A model generated the notes under the pieces. It did not search any database. It was given only the letters and a program-made list of their open reading frames with translations, and had not been told where the DNA came from. Below, one piece after another: positions 33,501 through 43,629 of a stretch of 64,000 nucleotides of DNA. Position numbers and translations under genes: made by a program. Numbering within the stretch: the first letter of the stretch is position 1; every line of letters begins with the position of its first letter. This DNA is from Darksidea phi (lineage: Eukaryota > Ascomycota > Dothideomycetes > Pleosporales > Lentitheciaceae): the NCBI GenBank assembly GCA_030770425.1, contig JASJFT010000054.1, positions 62,001 to 126,000 on the forward strand, written 5' to 3'.

Positions 33501-33875
33501 CCCGACGCTGTGCCTGGTTCAACAGCAACGGGCCCTTCCCCCATGTTCACTCCTCATGCCACCACTGTCCCTACTTCTGCACCAGTAGGTACGAAGGGTG
33601 TCGTTAGCGAAGAAGATGCAAGAAACAAAGCGCTCGAGGAGAAAATCTCTAACACTACGATCCGCCCACCCAACATCTTGATCCCGGAATTCCATCACGG
33701 CGTTCCAAAGGCGGTCGATATAAGCCCGCCAATTCCTACACCGGCCACAGGCTCGTCCTCACGTCCTTCGTTCTCGGGAGACTTACCTTACACCAACACC
33801 CAGACCCGATCGGAAGTTTCGCCAATCCACAACATCGGCACGCGAACCCGCGACACTACGACATCCAAAGTGTGA
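30540..33875 (+). CDS. Atypical protein kinase-like protein with long disordered flanks
   Basis: Uninterrupted frame; the first ATG is 30540 (MPNFLAAEHGESSRS), giving 1111 residues. Residues 1-230 are disordered and basic. At 230-350 there is a conserved helical lead-in (HFRDMSDREKFFITFAEEPN), common in fungal kinase-like proteins. The kinase domain (~355-600) has SGFVYKVSVGGRMYIKKEI (a poor glycine loop, ATP lysine in YIKK), EFLYEINALSAL (alpha-C Glu), then VQGDFTLSNIVID where HRD should be (Arg replaced by Gly, catalytic Asp kept), and IIDIN for DFG (metal-binding Asp kept). KSDLFQLGMVLWALAE is helix F. The retained K, D, N and D make ATP binding and some activity possible. The C-terminal 500 residues are Ser/Pro-rich and hold a tandem 42-residue duplication. 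Substrate and pathway are unknown. Confidence 0.8.
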   Translation: MPNFLAAEHGESSRSRSRQRARTEVSEHRNIWDRFSLQKIGSWLKREEEVQPLDKAGGQEREADKENGRPHSSGEHAVRHGGLLNRRSSRKVVPGLPRPLTFKRMNSEKRDKLLEVPEAVEQRRAASADRRESNPPKRSLSPPPISVPSMSAPDVLSPHESDAQQKPQPTIGGDQGSNIPAGSRQVDYAMEESIDYRSAGEPPPRSIAGDSYMEKGSRRSSSEVDDIQLQEELEAKWILNLSMHFRDMSDREKFFITFAEEPNKWRRVTVSCDYRRLEPESLEADLKSLHYQRDKSARIYEAIRDSLPDIQFYDTVTNLKLETSDGRLHVHVTEDVNEIIPYPALSSTDHLQCKRFRESAICFDSHISGFVYKVSVGGRMYIKKEIPGPDAVEEFLYEINALSALQDSKSVIKFEGIIVDEKSELIKGLLISYADQGALVDLIYDFKNSDSLQWERRVRWARQIVEGLSEIHEAGFVQGDFTLSNIVIDHHDNAKIIDINRRGCPVGWESPELARLIESGQRISIYIGVKSDLFQLGMVLWALAEQQDEPERQERPLSRHMNRHIPQYFKDIVRLCLSELPQERPSARDLLRMFPDGPKEPTTPAAMEALKQSVSTHRSDKEYIDPATAVDLDDISKARRHSRSRSSFSNVNMPSTEYIGSSGSYILPNPTTGRERSPTAARRSSRNRRSECSPFPGARSVMSLDDSELENELASRPASRETRWEQVYVDGNTKLVQRGGGEIDVQDFANQEPKDVCITTPPGELENSLIGSKTSEETPLSLSTVAELQPIQPQQRSEAVHRLVESDHRRDISGEPSDQTSLSISTATELQSMRPQQPSEAIDQDAELGHRRGIGSKASFSDRVHQLADPSVPPNRTSQVPNSSALADLENEISLDSSIASSAVPSRVGTGFSEIFHRPFHQDSGFSEPERVSYESERIRQSLDAKFADGNCAQRDEECVNERLWDEKDGTMIGIGDGVRGNQLIIRPDAVPGSTATGPSPMFTPHATTVPTSAPVGTKGVVSEEDARNKALEEKISNTTIRPPNILIPEFHHGVPKAVDISPPIPTPATGSSSRPSFSGDLPYTNTQTRSEVSPIHNIGTRTRDTTTSKV
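32871..33122 (+). repeat. 126-bp (42-codon) tandem duplication in kinase tail
   Basis: Copy 1 begins TPLSLSTVAELQPIQPQQRS and copy 2, exactly 126 bp later, TSLSISTATELQSMRPQQPS. Both go on with a SEA[VI] block and an HRR[DG]I block. Amino-acid similarity is higher than expected from the DNA divergence, so the duplication is not fresh and may be under constraint. It lies at residues ~778-861 of the kinase-like protein. Confidence 0.8.
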
Positions 33876-35103
33876 ATGACCACATCCTGCCGTACACCAT
33901 ACCGGCCCATCAACATCAGCATCAACACATTCATCTTTCCACCAAACCGCGCACACATCATACCCATCATGCCATGACCAACACTATACACTTTTAACTC
34001 CTCCTTACTTCCTTCCTCTCCCAACGGACCAACTTTCCTACCTTTCTCATCACTATGCACAATTCACAATTCGCAATTCACATTTCCATATCCATATTCA
34101 TACCTCTCTTAGCACGAGCATGACTGTAAGATTTTCTTGGCAGAAGACATTCACGATTACGAGGTTCATTCCTCCCCTGCCCATCCCGTCCATCCATCCA
34201 GCCAACAACTATTATTATACCTATCGGTACGAAAGTTTGGAATGCAAGTTGGCTGCATTATTCGGGTTTTTGGTTCTCCTTTTCTTCAGGCTGGATTCTT
34301 GTTCTATTGTTATGGGAGGGGCACTTTTTGAGCATGGGGGATCGGGCCAGCGTGGGATCGGATACCAGGGTTAGTTCCTTTTTATGGAGCGGGGTAGGGA
34401 TACCATAGTGCGAAATTCAGATTGGTATTTCGGTGTTCTGACACGTATGTGTTGTTGCAGATTTGCGTGGTGTAACCTTTCTTTGATTGAAACTTTTGAG
34501 TCTTCCATGGTACGTGGGCAAGATGGTAGAGGAAGGATGGTGTTCTTGAATGTCGTCTTTGGACAGGGTAGGGTGTAAGGCGCTTATGTGCCTTCGTAAG
34601 GAACAATCTTTATTCTTTGTTCCTCGTGCTCAGCTGGTACGTGGAGTGAAAGCGGGCGTCATGCAAGGGGGGCAATTAATGCGCAGACGAAAGTCAACCA
34701 AGTAACTCCGTTGATAACGCATCCTGTTGCCCCAACCCAGCAACAACCGTACTCCAGATATCCATCCTTCGAACGGTGTGTTGCTCTTTGTTACGCTCTT
34801 ACATAGTAACTCTTGCACATAACCCGCAAAGCGTAGACTTCGTACCTCCTTTTGCCTCCGCTTCAATACGTTCCACCAAATTACGATAATCCAGATGATT
34901 CTCGTAAAACCCAACCTCCAAAACTAGCACCCAGCCGCATAATCGTCGCTCACATTCGTCCTCCTTCGCGGTGTCCGCGCCCCTTCCACGCTCCGCTCGC
35001 TAATAGTCGACATGATAGATACGCCGCGGATATGCCATTTCCCTCGTTTGCGAAGCTTTTCGCGGCTGAGTCTTGGGTCACTGGATGGATAGGTCAGTCG
35101 CTG
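33876..35103. other. 3' flank and intergenic DNA, no supported gene
   Basis: 33880-34600 is the presumed 3' untranslated region of the kinase-like gene. ORFs at 34120-34374 and 34852-35187 have no recognisable content. Confidence 0.45.
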
Positions 35104-35380
35104 TTATGGAGCCTGGAACTCGACGCTGCGGCGAGAGCAAGACGGGGGCGGGTGACGAATTGTAAAGGATATGGAGGAGAAAGTTAGGTGAGAAGTGCGG
35201 AGATGTGGAAGAGGAGACGTACATGTCATCTCTGCGTATAACATATGCGACGAGGACTGTGCGGACGGCGACTAAGATGACGAGAACGAGTTGTATTACT
35301 TTCGTTGTTGCGGAGATGGTTAGGGTGGCTGTTGTTGCGTTGTAGCGGTGTTGCTTGTTTGGGGCGCGGGATCTGCGCAT
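35104..35380 (-). CDS. Small single-pass membrane protein, 59 residues
   Basis: Two exons, 35380-35223 and 35125-35104, joined by a 97-nt intron (gtacgt to gccgcag), give a 59-residue protein. It starts MRRSRAPNKQHRYNATTATL and has one hydrophobic helix, KVIQLVLVILVAVRTVLVAY, then a short tail ending DIVEFQAP. The unspliced frame would instead run into a Ser/Pro-rich, non-protein-like extension, which favours the splice. Basic residues before the helix and acidic ones after it suggest a defined topology. I do not recognise a family. Evidence is only splice quality and the clean helix. Confidence 0.45.
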
Positions 35381-35737
35381 GTTGTGCTGTTAAAAAGGGG
35401 TTTTGTCGTTCGAAGTAGGTGCGCCGCAGGGTTGTGAGTGACGGAAATCAAGCGTGGTTTGGTAGAGTACGTGGTGAGTGGAAATGGTTGGGCTCTCATG
35501 AGCGGTGAAAGGTGCGGGAGATGTCGGTTGCAGTGGTGAAAGTGCACTCGGATCTGTCTCTCGCCTTCTCTTCGATGTTTTCGAGTATAGAGCCCCCGGA
35601 CTACGTTTCGCGAATGTACGCGAGATTTGTGGCGCTACTGAGGGACTTGCTATGGCCTGCCGGTTCCTGCTCGCTGGGTAAGAGGCATCTTCTTTTGTTC
35701 GTGTGCTCTTTCTTCGCAGTTTCGTGCAGCATCATCG

Positions 35738-35854
35738 AATGAGTAGCAGCTATCGCGTCGTCAAACTCGCGGAATAACCTAAAAAGGTGACACAAAAAGG
35801 CATTTCGTCCCGAATACCTTGAAACGCAAGAAGGTTGTTGGTTGCAGTCATTGC
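35738..35854 (-). repeat. Dispersed repeat, copy B
   Basis: On the minus strand this is nearly identical to 2141-2257. It sits ~50 bp beyond the 3' end of the kinase gene. One minus-strand frame across and beyond it stays open for 91 codons (CVSRYSGRNAFLCHLFRLFR), the longest frame over the repeat, but no domain was recognised. Confidence 0.7.
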
Positions 35855-35906
35855 CTGTGATTGCCTGAAGCGTCACGGAATGACTGCGAGGGCAACGGCC
35901 CGAGCC

Positions 35907-37306
35907 TCATGAAAGAGGGCGTGACGCGTGCCGTGGTCGTTCAGCATCATGATAGCGATTGTCCCAATATCCCGGGTATGAACCTGTGAGTGGCTCGGGA
36001 CCCAGCGTGCAACAGTCGTTTGTGCCCCATATCTGTACGAGATCCGCTGCCGATGGTCTTTTCGTAGGATCTATAAGTATCATTTCTTTTATGACATCAA
36101 TGTACTCGTCAAGAGGAATGAGATCCCCGCCCATGGGGCTGAAAGGAGTCTCTTCCATGTTGTAGAAAAACTGTCTTGACTCTACTATTATTGAGCGAAG
36201 CGCGTCCAGAAACTCGCTCACGCCGTGCAAGTTAGCTTGATAAGATGAGTCCCCATAGACGTGACTTTCGAGAATTCGATGCAGCAAGGGCAGATCCTGG
36301 ATTTCTGCAGACTTGCCTGCTTCTTTGCTCCATAGTGAACTCTGAAGGAAGTTGCCGCGTGGCGCTCGTTCTCCTATTGCTGCGACGATCTCTGCAAAGA
36401 CGCAACCCATGGAAAACACATCAGCCGGTAGCCCCCTCTTTTCACGGTCCACAACCTCGGGAGCCGCATACTTCCTCGTGAACAAGGTTGGCCCCTCCGT
36501 TTCCGTCGCCTCGATTGATGTGTAAGAGCGCGCGATGCCGAAGTCCGCAATATAGACCCTATATTGGAGTATATCATCAGGATCCCAAAGTCCACGCAAG
36601 TGTTCTTTCACAAGAATGTTTCTCGGTTTAATGTCCATATGCTTAGTCATACCCTGGTGGATATATGCCAGCGCATTCGACAGACAAACAATAAAATTTT
36701 GTGGCGACCATCGTCGCCGTAAGTAAAAGGGGTCGCGGTTAGACTGTATCTCGTTGTGCAAGAAGGTTTCAAGGTCCCACTGCGCGACTGGATAGAGTAG
36801 AATGGAGAATTCCTGCCCTATAATGTAAGTGCCAATAACTCTCACCACGTGCGCATGACTTAGGCGGGTCAAATGTGCTGCCTCATCAATAGCTTTGTCC
36901 CGCGTCATGCTACGGTTACATTTAACCGTCTTTCGAGCAAGCAAAATTCTTTTGCATCGTACGCTTTGAACGACTGCGATGTTCGTGCTTCCAAGTAGAT
37001 CTTCGACTTTTAGGATATCGTCTACGAGTTTTCTTTCCTCCTTTTGAAACTCTGCATGCTGGCCTCGACCTGACCAATTTTGTTCGTCCTTCGGATTGAT
37101 TGGCCATAATTTTTTGGACCGAAGAAGTTTGGTATATTCAGTCATTCTGAGTGCACGCCGCTTGGTGAAAGAGGACGGCTTGTCCTCTAGAGGTGAGAGA
37201 ACTGTTGAGGTCTGCAGTGTAGGGCCAAAAGCACCTTACTGATGCTGCTCTCTTGTAGTTCTCTTACATCTAAAGCAAAACCATTCTCTTTCACGGTATG
37301 CAGCAT
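35907..37306 (-). CDS. Ser/Thr protein kinase, canonical catalytic residues
   Basis: Two exons, 37306-37268 and 37211-35907, give 447 residues beginning MLHTVKENGFALD. If the intron is not real, translation would start at ATG 37145, losing 35 residues outside the domain. The kinase domain has a weak glycine loop (VEDLLGSTNIAVVQSVRCKR), the ATP lysine in LLARKTVK (~107), the catalytic loop HMDIKPRNILV (Asp ~206; Met in place of Arg of HRD), DFG in YIADFGIARSY (~236) and the APE motif in RKYAAPEVVD (~265). DVFSMGCVFAEIVAA is helix F, and IDPTKRPSAADLVQIW closes the C lobe. This type is common in fungal accessory genomes, often with no assigned pathway. It should be an active, soluble kinase. 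Confidence 0.85.
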
Positions 37307-37351
37307 GGCATTGTGTCAGTAACTAGATCTGAAGTAATTGTGTGGTAGCAC

Positions 37352-37720
37352 TTACTTTCGTTGAGAGATCTTCGAGGTACCGATGCCAGAAGCCGCTGAA
37401 TGATAAGCCTCCGATCTTGCGGTGAAATAAGCACTGCTGGGTACTTCGGATGGAGGAGGCAGGAAGCGGTGCACATTCTGCTTTTTGGACAGCTTCGAGC
37501 GGGACGGTTCGAGGGTTTCCTCTCCAACTTCTGTCTCCATGTCGCTTCCCTTCGGACCACTTAGGTCTTCCTTCTCAAGGTCCTCATACTCCTCCTCTGA
37601 CATTATTTCTACCTCTGAGCACAATCGGCCTTCGCGAGCCTTGTCACAGGGATATTCATCCTCAAACGTTCGAGGAATGCCATCTAAAACGACATACACG
37701 CGTCTCTGAACACGACACAT
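37352..37720 (-). CDS. Hypothetical small acidic protein
   Basis: The open frame continues upstream to ATG 37906, but the protein-like part starts at ATG 37720: MCRVQRRVYVVLDGIPRTFE, then DEYPCDKAREGRLC, an acidic EIMSEEEYEDLEKEDL block and a Ser/Pro-rich tail, 122 residues in all. The spacing of Cys and the EYPC...GRLC pattern resembles small fungal proteins of unknown function. It lies 46 bp upstream of the kinase start on the same strand. A strong donor (gtaagt) overlaps its last codon, so the true 3' end may differ; I could not splice it in phase into the kinase. Confidence 0.45.
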   Translation of the reverse strand: MCRVQRRVYVVLDGIPRTFEDEYPCDKAREGRLCSEVEIMSEEEYEDLEKEDLSGPKGSDMETEVGEETLEPSRSKLSKKQNVHRFLPPPSEVPSSAYFTARSEAYHSAASGIGTSKISQRK

Positions 37721-38293
37721 GGTAGGAAGCGGTATGGAAGAGTTGTAAACCGGGAATCGTGGTTTCTGATTCGGTGCGTGGGGTGTCAGCCTCGCGTCGA
37801 GAGATGCACCACACGAAGTACGTGTAACCGTAGAAGAGACGAGAGAAGAATGAGTAGATGGAGCGAAGTGTACACGATAACAACGTCGTAGAGTAGTAAG
37901 TAGCATCTGTGGCGGAGCCAACTGAAGGCTGCGTGGCTGCCTAGTCAACCGACCGGTCTAAACTTACTTCTTCCGGTTAGTGCAAACAATACAGCCTTCA
38001 CAATAACATGTCCTCTCTATACTTTATTACCGGCGGCAATTCACGTGCGCAGTGTCCTGCCACTAATATTATACAAGTTCCCATTCATATCTACATGCAG
38101 AGCATCGCTGCATATGCTCATTTATATACGTCTCCGTGGGAGCGGAGATCATGTATCCACACCAAGATCTTCAGTCCGTGCTATATCATGAAGGCCCGTA
38201 GCTGGACCTATATGCAAAATGACTAGCGCCAGAAATGCGTTGCGATCCTCCTCCTATATTGTACACATGTCTAATCACCTTTAGATGAAACAC

Positions 38294-41200
38294 TCAATCA
38301 TCATCGTCCCCACTTTCCTCTTCATCTTCATCCTTCTTCTTGTATTCCTTCCTCTTCCTCTCGTTCTTCTTACCCTTCAGTTCTTTCTCCCAGAGCTTGT
38401 TCGCGGTGTCTTTGTCCAGGTCGGGGAAGACGAGGTCAAAGACTTCAGAATACCAGGATACGGGGCGGCCTTCTAAGCCTTCTTTGATGTTCTGCATTAT
38501 CGTTAATAAGTATCCAACGGTTAAGTGTAAAGTTGGGGTGGATCTTCCATATACATACCTCAGGCAACTCCAACCAATCCGACATATTATCAGCAGGAAA
38601 GATGATCGTCTTCGAACCGGCCCGTCTCGCCGCCACCGTCTTTTCCCGCAAACCACCTATCCTGAGCACTTTGCCAGTAACAGTAAGTTCGCCAGTCATA
38701 GCCACACCGTCTTTGACCTGGGTATCAAGCGCGAGACCCAATAAACTAGTTGCCATGGTGATACCGGCGCTTGGGCCATCCTTGGGCACAGCACCTTCAG
38801 GACAATGAAGATGTATCCGTGCATGCTCGAAGAACTTATTCTTAGGGAACTCGCGAGCGAGTATGCCTTTCGCGAAGGAGTAGGCTACCATGGTGGACTC
38901 TTTCATGACGTTCTTGAGAGACCCAGTTCGTTCAAGACCGGGAGAGGAGGACGCAGTGAGAGCCTTCTCCAGGACGGATTCGACGTAGAGAGCGGCGCCG
39001 CCCATAGAAGTCCATGCTAGCCCCATCGCGACACCAGGAGGCGTTACTTCGTATAGCCTGTCCGATGTGAACACGGGCGGGCCGACGTAGTCTTTGAGAT
39101 TGTCCTTTCCAATAGAGACATGAACGGAGTCTGGGACCTGGAGAGCGACCCGAGGCTTCTCAGTCGTTTCGTTCTCAATATTCTCAGGTGTCTCTTTGAC
39201 ATTAGTCTCATCTCTCTCGGCCTCCTTTTGCGCAGCCTTGCCCTCATCTGTCAGTGCCTCTGATTCAGGAAATACCTCTTCGCCCAGATCAGTCACGATC
39301 TTGAGGGCGGACTTCCGGTACACTTTTTCTATTTGCTTCTTGAGGTTTCGAACACCGGATTCGCGGCAGTACTTGTTGATCAGCTCGACGATAGCTTCCT
39401 TCTCAAGGATGACGTCTGCCTCTTTCAGGCCGTTGACTTCTTTAGCTTGTGGTGCAAGGTACCGTTCAGCGATGGCGATCTTCTCATCAGCAACATAGCC
39501 AGACAATTCAATCATCTCCATACGATCGAGGAGTGGACGTGGAATCGTGTCGGTCATATTTGCTGTGCAAACGAACAGAACCTTGGACAGATCGACGGGT
39601 ACGTCAAGATAATGATCCAAGAAGCTGCTGTTCTGTTCGGGGTCCAGCAACTCGAGCAATGCCGACGAAGGGTCTCCATTGTGACCACGACCAATTTTGT
39701 CCACTTCGTCGATTAGAATGAGGGGGTTTTCCGTCTGGCACTTCTTGAGAGCTTGGATGATGCGGCCGGGCAATGCGCCGACGTATGTCCTCCTGTGACC
39801 CTTGATTTCTGCAACGTCTGACAGGCCGCCAACGCTGAAGCGATAGTATTGTCGATTCAGAGCTCGAGCAACTGACTTTCCGATGGAAGTTTTACCAACA
39901 CCCGGAGGACCAACCAGACAGAGAATCTTGCCTTCGACGGTACCACGGAGCTTGCCGACAGCGATGAACTCCAGAATGCGATCCTTGACATCCTTCAAGC
40001 CGTAGTGGTCTTCGTCAAGCACCTCTCGTGCATGTCGAATGCCGAAGTTCTCGGCGCTTCTTTGGCCCCAGGGTAATTGGGTAAGCCAGTCAAGGTAGTT
40101 GCGGGTAACATTGAACTCAGATGCGGCGGGCTCGAGATGCGAAAGCTTGCTCATCTCTTCGTCGAAAACCTTCTTGACTGCTTCAGGCATGGCAAGCTTG
40201 CTTGCCTTCTCGTTGAACTTTTCGATGAGCTTGTCCTTGCCATCTGATTCGATGCCCAGCTCACGCTTGATGCCCTTCATCTGCTCCATCAACCAGTACT
40301 CGCGTTGCTTCTTGTGGATCTTGTTCTCCACATCCTTGACGATTTTGGATTGCAGCTCAGCATTCATGAGCTCCTTCTTAAGCACAATTAGCGCTTTGCT
40401 CAATCGCTGTTCCACGTTCATCTCTTCAAGCACTTCCTGGAGCTCATGGGAGTTGGCCTGAGCTACCGCTGCGGCAAAATCGGCGAGCTTCACCGGGTCC
40501 TCGCCGACATTCATTGGTGTTTGCACCGAGAAGGTTGAGATATGGTCGCGAAATAGGGGGTTAAGCAGGGCGACGGCTTTGAAAGTGTTGACGATCTCGC
40601 TGACCAGCGCGGGAATGACCTTGTTGTTCTTCGTGTCGAACGACTCCTCCACGAGGTTCTCAACATTCGCGATGCTAACCTTGCGGTCTTTGAGGAAAGA
40701 CGTGGCTTCATAGTAGTGAGGCGCCTTCAGGGCGTCGGAGCTATTTTCCTCGAAGCTGGCTACTACGTCGCCCTTTGACTGGTCGCCTTCTGTCTCCTTC
40801 ATAGCTAGTTCACCCAACGTGCTTTCACCCACCGAGACGCCCTCCGTAGAGCTCTCCTGTGTCTTGTCCGCAGCCGGAGGTTTCAGACCCGACATCTTTA
40901 TCCTTCGATGAGGATACAAAACACAGGTCATGGCAAAGTTGTCGTCAGGCCCAACCGGGAAGGCGCTGGTTACTTGGCAGAAGGTACCGACATCATGGAC
41001 CTCGTTTGGGTCGTCAATGACATCTTTATCCGCATCGTCATCCTTGAGCAGGAATGCTCCAATGTATGGCTGTCCGCGTTTCACCATGTCCGCTATAGCC
41101 TGACCGACCTCCTTATTCCGGATCGTGATGGCCTTATAGAAGCCTGGGAAGAGAGGCCGCTTGCCAATGGGTATCGCCATGACCTGTGGGTAGACTTCTG

Positions 41201-41657
41201 GTATTGACGGCTTCACCAGCGATTTTTCAGACTGCTTGCGCTTCTTGCCACCGCCATCGCCACCTGATCCCGATGCACCCTCTCCCGCTGAGCTTCCGCG
41301 CGCATCGCTGGCTTTCGGTATCGGATCCGGCGACTTGGTCTTGCCGTCCACATCTTCTGCCTCTTCCCGAACCTTTGGTTGCTTGGTCTGATCCTCTTCG
41401 TTTTCCTCTTTGGCCTCCTCCTGCGCGTCGGATGGAGTCTTTGGGCTCCGCTCCTTATGCCTACTTATCGATGTCGTAAAGTTGCGCGATAGCAATGCGG
41501 CGGGGGGAGAAGGAAGTTTACGTGGATGTCTTGCGAAAGATGCCGTGCATTGTGCGGGAAGAAAGGGCGAGGCGGCGCGGGATGCGGTGACCCGTGATGT
41601 TGATCTTGAAGCCTGACGGAGGGCAACCCGCCACGGGAGGTTCTGTCCGTGGAGCAT
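38294..41657 (-). CDS. pim1: Mitochondrial Lon protease (Pim1-type)
   Basis: Two exons, 41657-38559 and 38491-38294, give 1098 residues. The N terminus is rich in Arg, Ser and Ala without acids (MLHGQNLPWRVALRQASRST), a mitochondrial presequence. The substrate-binding LON domain begins VMAIPIGKRPLFPGFYKAIT. The AAA+ module has Walker A GPPGVGKTSIGKS, Walker B NPLILIDEVDKIG, and sensor text VLFVCTANMTDTIPRPLLDR. The protease domain has the catalytic Ser in PKDGPSAGITMATS and the Lys in GGLREKTVAARRAG. The second exon encodes NIKEGLEGRPVSWYSEVFDL and a charged tail. The enzyme degrades misfolded and oxidised matrix proteins and supports mtDNA maintenance. An insertion rich in Glu/Lys/Thr between AAA+ and protease domains is usual for fungal Lon. 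Confidence 0.96.
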
Positions 41658-42583
41658 GATGTAGAGGCGCGCGAATTGTCTCGGGTGAGGAAAGAACGCC
41701 TTGATTAGGGCGAATTAGTGGCGGGCCTGCAATGCTTTCTTAGAATGGGCCAGGAGAAGGTGCTGATGGCAGGCGCGTGGTGAAAAATCGAGCCCTAAGC
41801 CGTGGCGGCGACGCGAATTGATCAGCTAGATGGAATCATCATCTACAAACTTCTCCGATTAACGCCGGTGCCGGGGCGGATCAACTATGTTCCGGCCACG
41901 TCCGCCTCAACTACGAGGAATCACACGATTACCAACCTCGAAACATCTACCTCTCGGCCAGACAAAGCCGTGAAGAAAAAAAGGCGAAATCCTGGTGTTA
42001 CTTCACACGAAGTATCTCGCGACTAGAAGTAGCAGAAAGCTTTTTCGCTCTATTTGTCTGAAGCATTTCCTTCAACCTGAATAGCATCCACGCGCAAGAA
42101 TCTCTTATGTAGGTAGCCTTAGAGATATTCTCTATCGTGGAGCGGCTCGAGTCACAACAATTCTTCCTTGATCCCCTAGCCTCTTTCTAGCTGTTCAACA
42201 GCCTCGGTGCTAGCTCGGCGGGCAGTCTTCTCGCTCTTGTTGACGCTCTCCTTTTAGTGGCACTGATGGTGCTAGTAACCTTTAACTAGAATTATCTACT
42301 AAAAGCTATTAGGATATGTGGTAAATAGAACTACGTAGCTCTTAACAGGTTTGGCAATGCAGGAACTAGTGTACACTGACTGATGCTCTATTACTGTAAT
42401 AACAGGACTTCTACGACGCCCTAAATCCGGTCGTTCGACATGCATCTGCACGTCAGCATCAACATGACTCATTGAGAATAGCCAAGTTACCGTCCACTAA
42501 TCAATCTTCAGCCTCTATGTACCTCCCTCGATTTCCTGTCGCAAATATAATCCGGAAATATCTTTTTACTCACTTTTCCATCA
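41658..42583. other. No supported gene
   Basis: Contains the Lon promoter side (41660-41800). No convincing ORF on either strand; 42000-42420 is AT-leaning with scattered stops. Confidence 0.5.
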
Positions 42584-43341
42584 TGGCCACACTTCAACTC
42601 CTCGATTCCACCACCCGCTCGCCGGTACCGGAAAGCTATGGATTGTTACCATCGCAGAAACACGTAGAATCGCCATCCTCAACCATTCCGGTATCTACGA
42701 CGGCGACAAGATACTAGGAATTGGCTGCGGCCCAAGGAGACTGCACGACCGTCCCTGCACCCCAATATCCAACCTCGCACATCACAGCTATCGATCCTAC
42801 ATCGCTTGATTACGGCGTCCCGGAAACGCTTGGGCATGCCCATGAACGCATCAAGAAATATGATATTAGGGCAACCATCTAGTTCCATCAAAAGGCACCC
42901 GTGGAGCTCTTGAAGAATGTGGAGGGCGTTGTACTAGTATGTCACTGCCTCTGGTACTTTGACAGTGAGGCCGCGGTGAAGAGAGAGTTTGAAGCAATGT
43001 CAGGCAAGGCGAAAAAGCAATGTATTGCAGAGTGGAGTCTTTACGCTAACACCCTCGAAGCGCAAGCTCATATGCTAGCTGCGCTTACACGGGCAACTTG
43101 TGAAGCGCATATTCACCATTCCGGCCAGGATATTTGCACAGCTGTGTCCCCGAGCGCTATCAAGAAGTTGGCAGTAGAGACGAGGTGGAAGCTGCAGAGC
43201 GAAGACTCTATCTCTCCATCAAAAGAGCTGGAAGATGCTAGGTGGGAAATCGCTATGTTGCTTGCTGAAGATCCTGCTACTGGCGAGAATACATTCTTGC
43301 AAAGGACAAGAAGAGAAGGAAGGAAGAGAGGGTGGTTATAG
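42584..43341 (+). pseudogene. Frameshifted SAM-dependent methyltransferase pseudogene
   Basis: Starting at ATG 42584 (MATLQLLDSTTRS) the coding sense switches frame twice. The second frame reads IAETRRIAILNHSGIYDGDK and ILGIGCG; an extra C in gcggcccaagg moves it to a third frame reading QGDCTTVPAPQYPTSHITAI, DPTSLDYGVPETLGHAHERI. Together this is the SAM-binding GxGxG region plus the acidic loop of a fungal class I methyltransferase. One in-frame TAG follows near 42880, then an open stretch to 43341 (VVLVCHCLWYFDSEAAVKRE, IAEWSLYANTLEAQAHMLAA). Decay is by indels and a stop rather than by pure C-to-T change. Substrate is unknown. Confidence 0.75.
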
Positions 43342-43629
43342 TGCCAGGGAACATGCTGGATGGTATGAAGAGCGCCGTAGATGCGGCAAGTAGGGAGGGT
43401 GTGAGGTGTATGAATGTTTGGGTTAGTTGCTTGGCATAGTGACAGAGAGACAAACACGCGCTGGAGTGAATGAGAGTATTGCGGTTTTCTTCCACTGTGA
43501 AAGTCGCGGTGACCGCAACAGCATCAACTGATCACGTGGCATACAAACGCGCCCACATAAGTACAACGCAACGCACCACCCACCGCCCCTCACACACTTT
43601 CGACGCGACGACCTCACCCATATCTAAAA

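Noticed and set aside
37352..37948. Joining the upstream 37.3-37.9 kb ORF to the kinase gene as one protein
   Set aside because: Its donor is in phase 2, and every acceptor tried leads to a stop or the wrong frame before the kinase domain.
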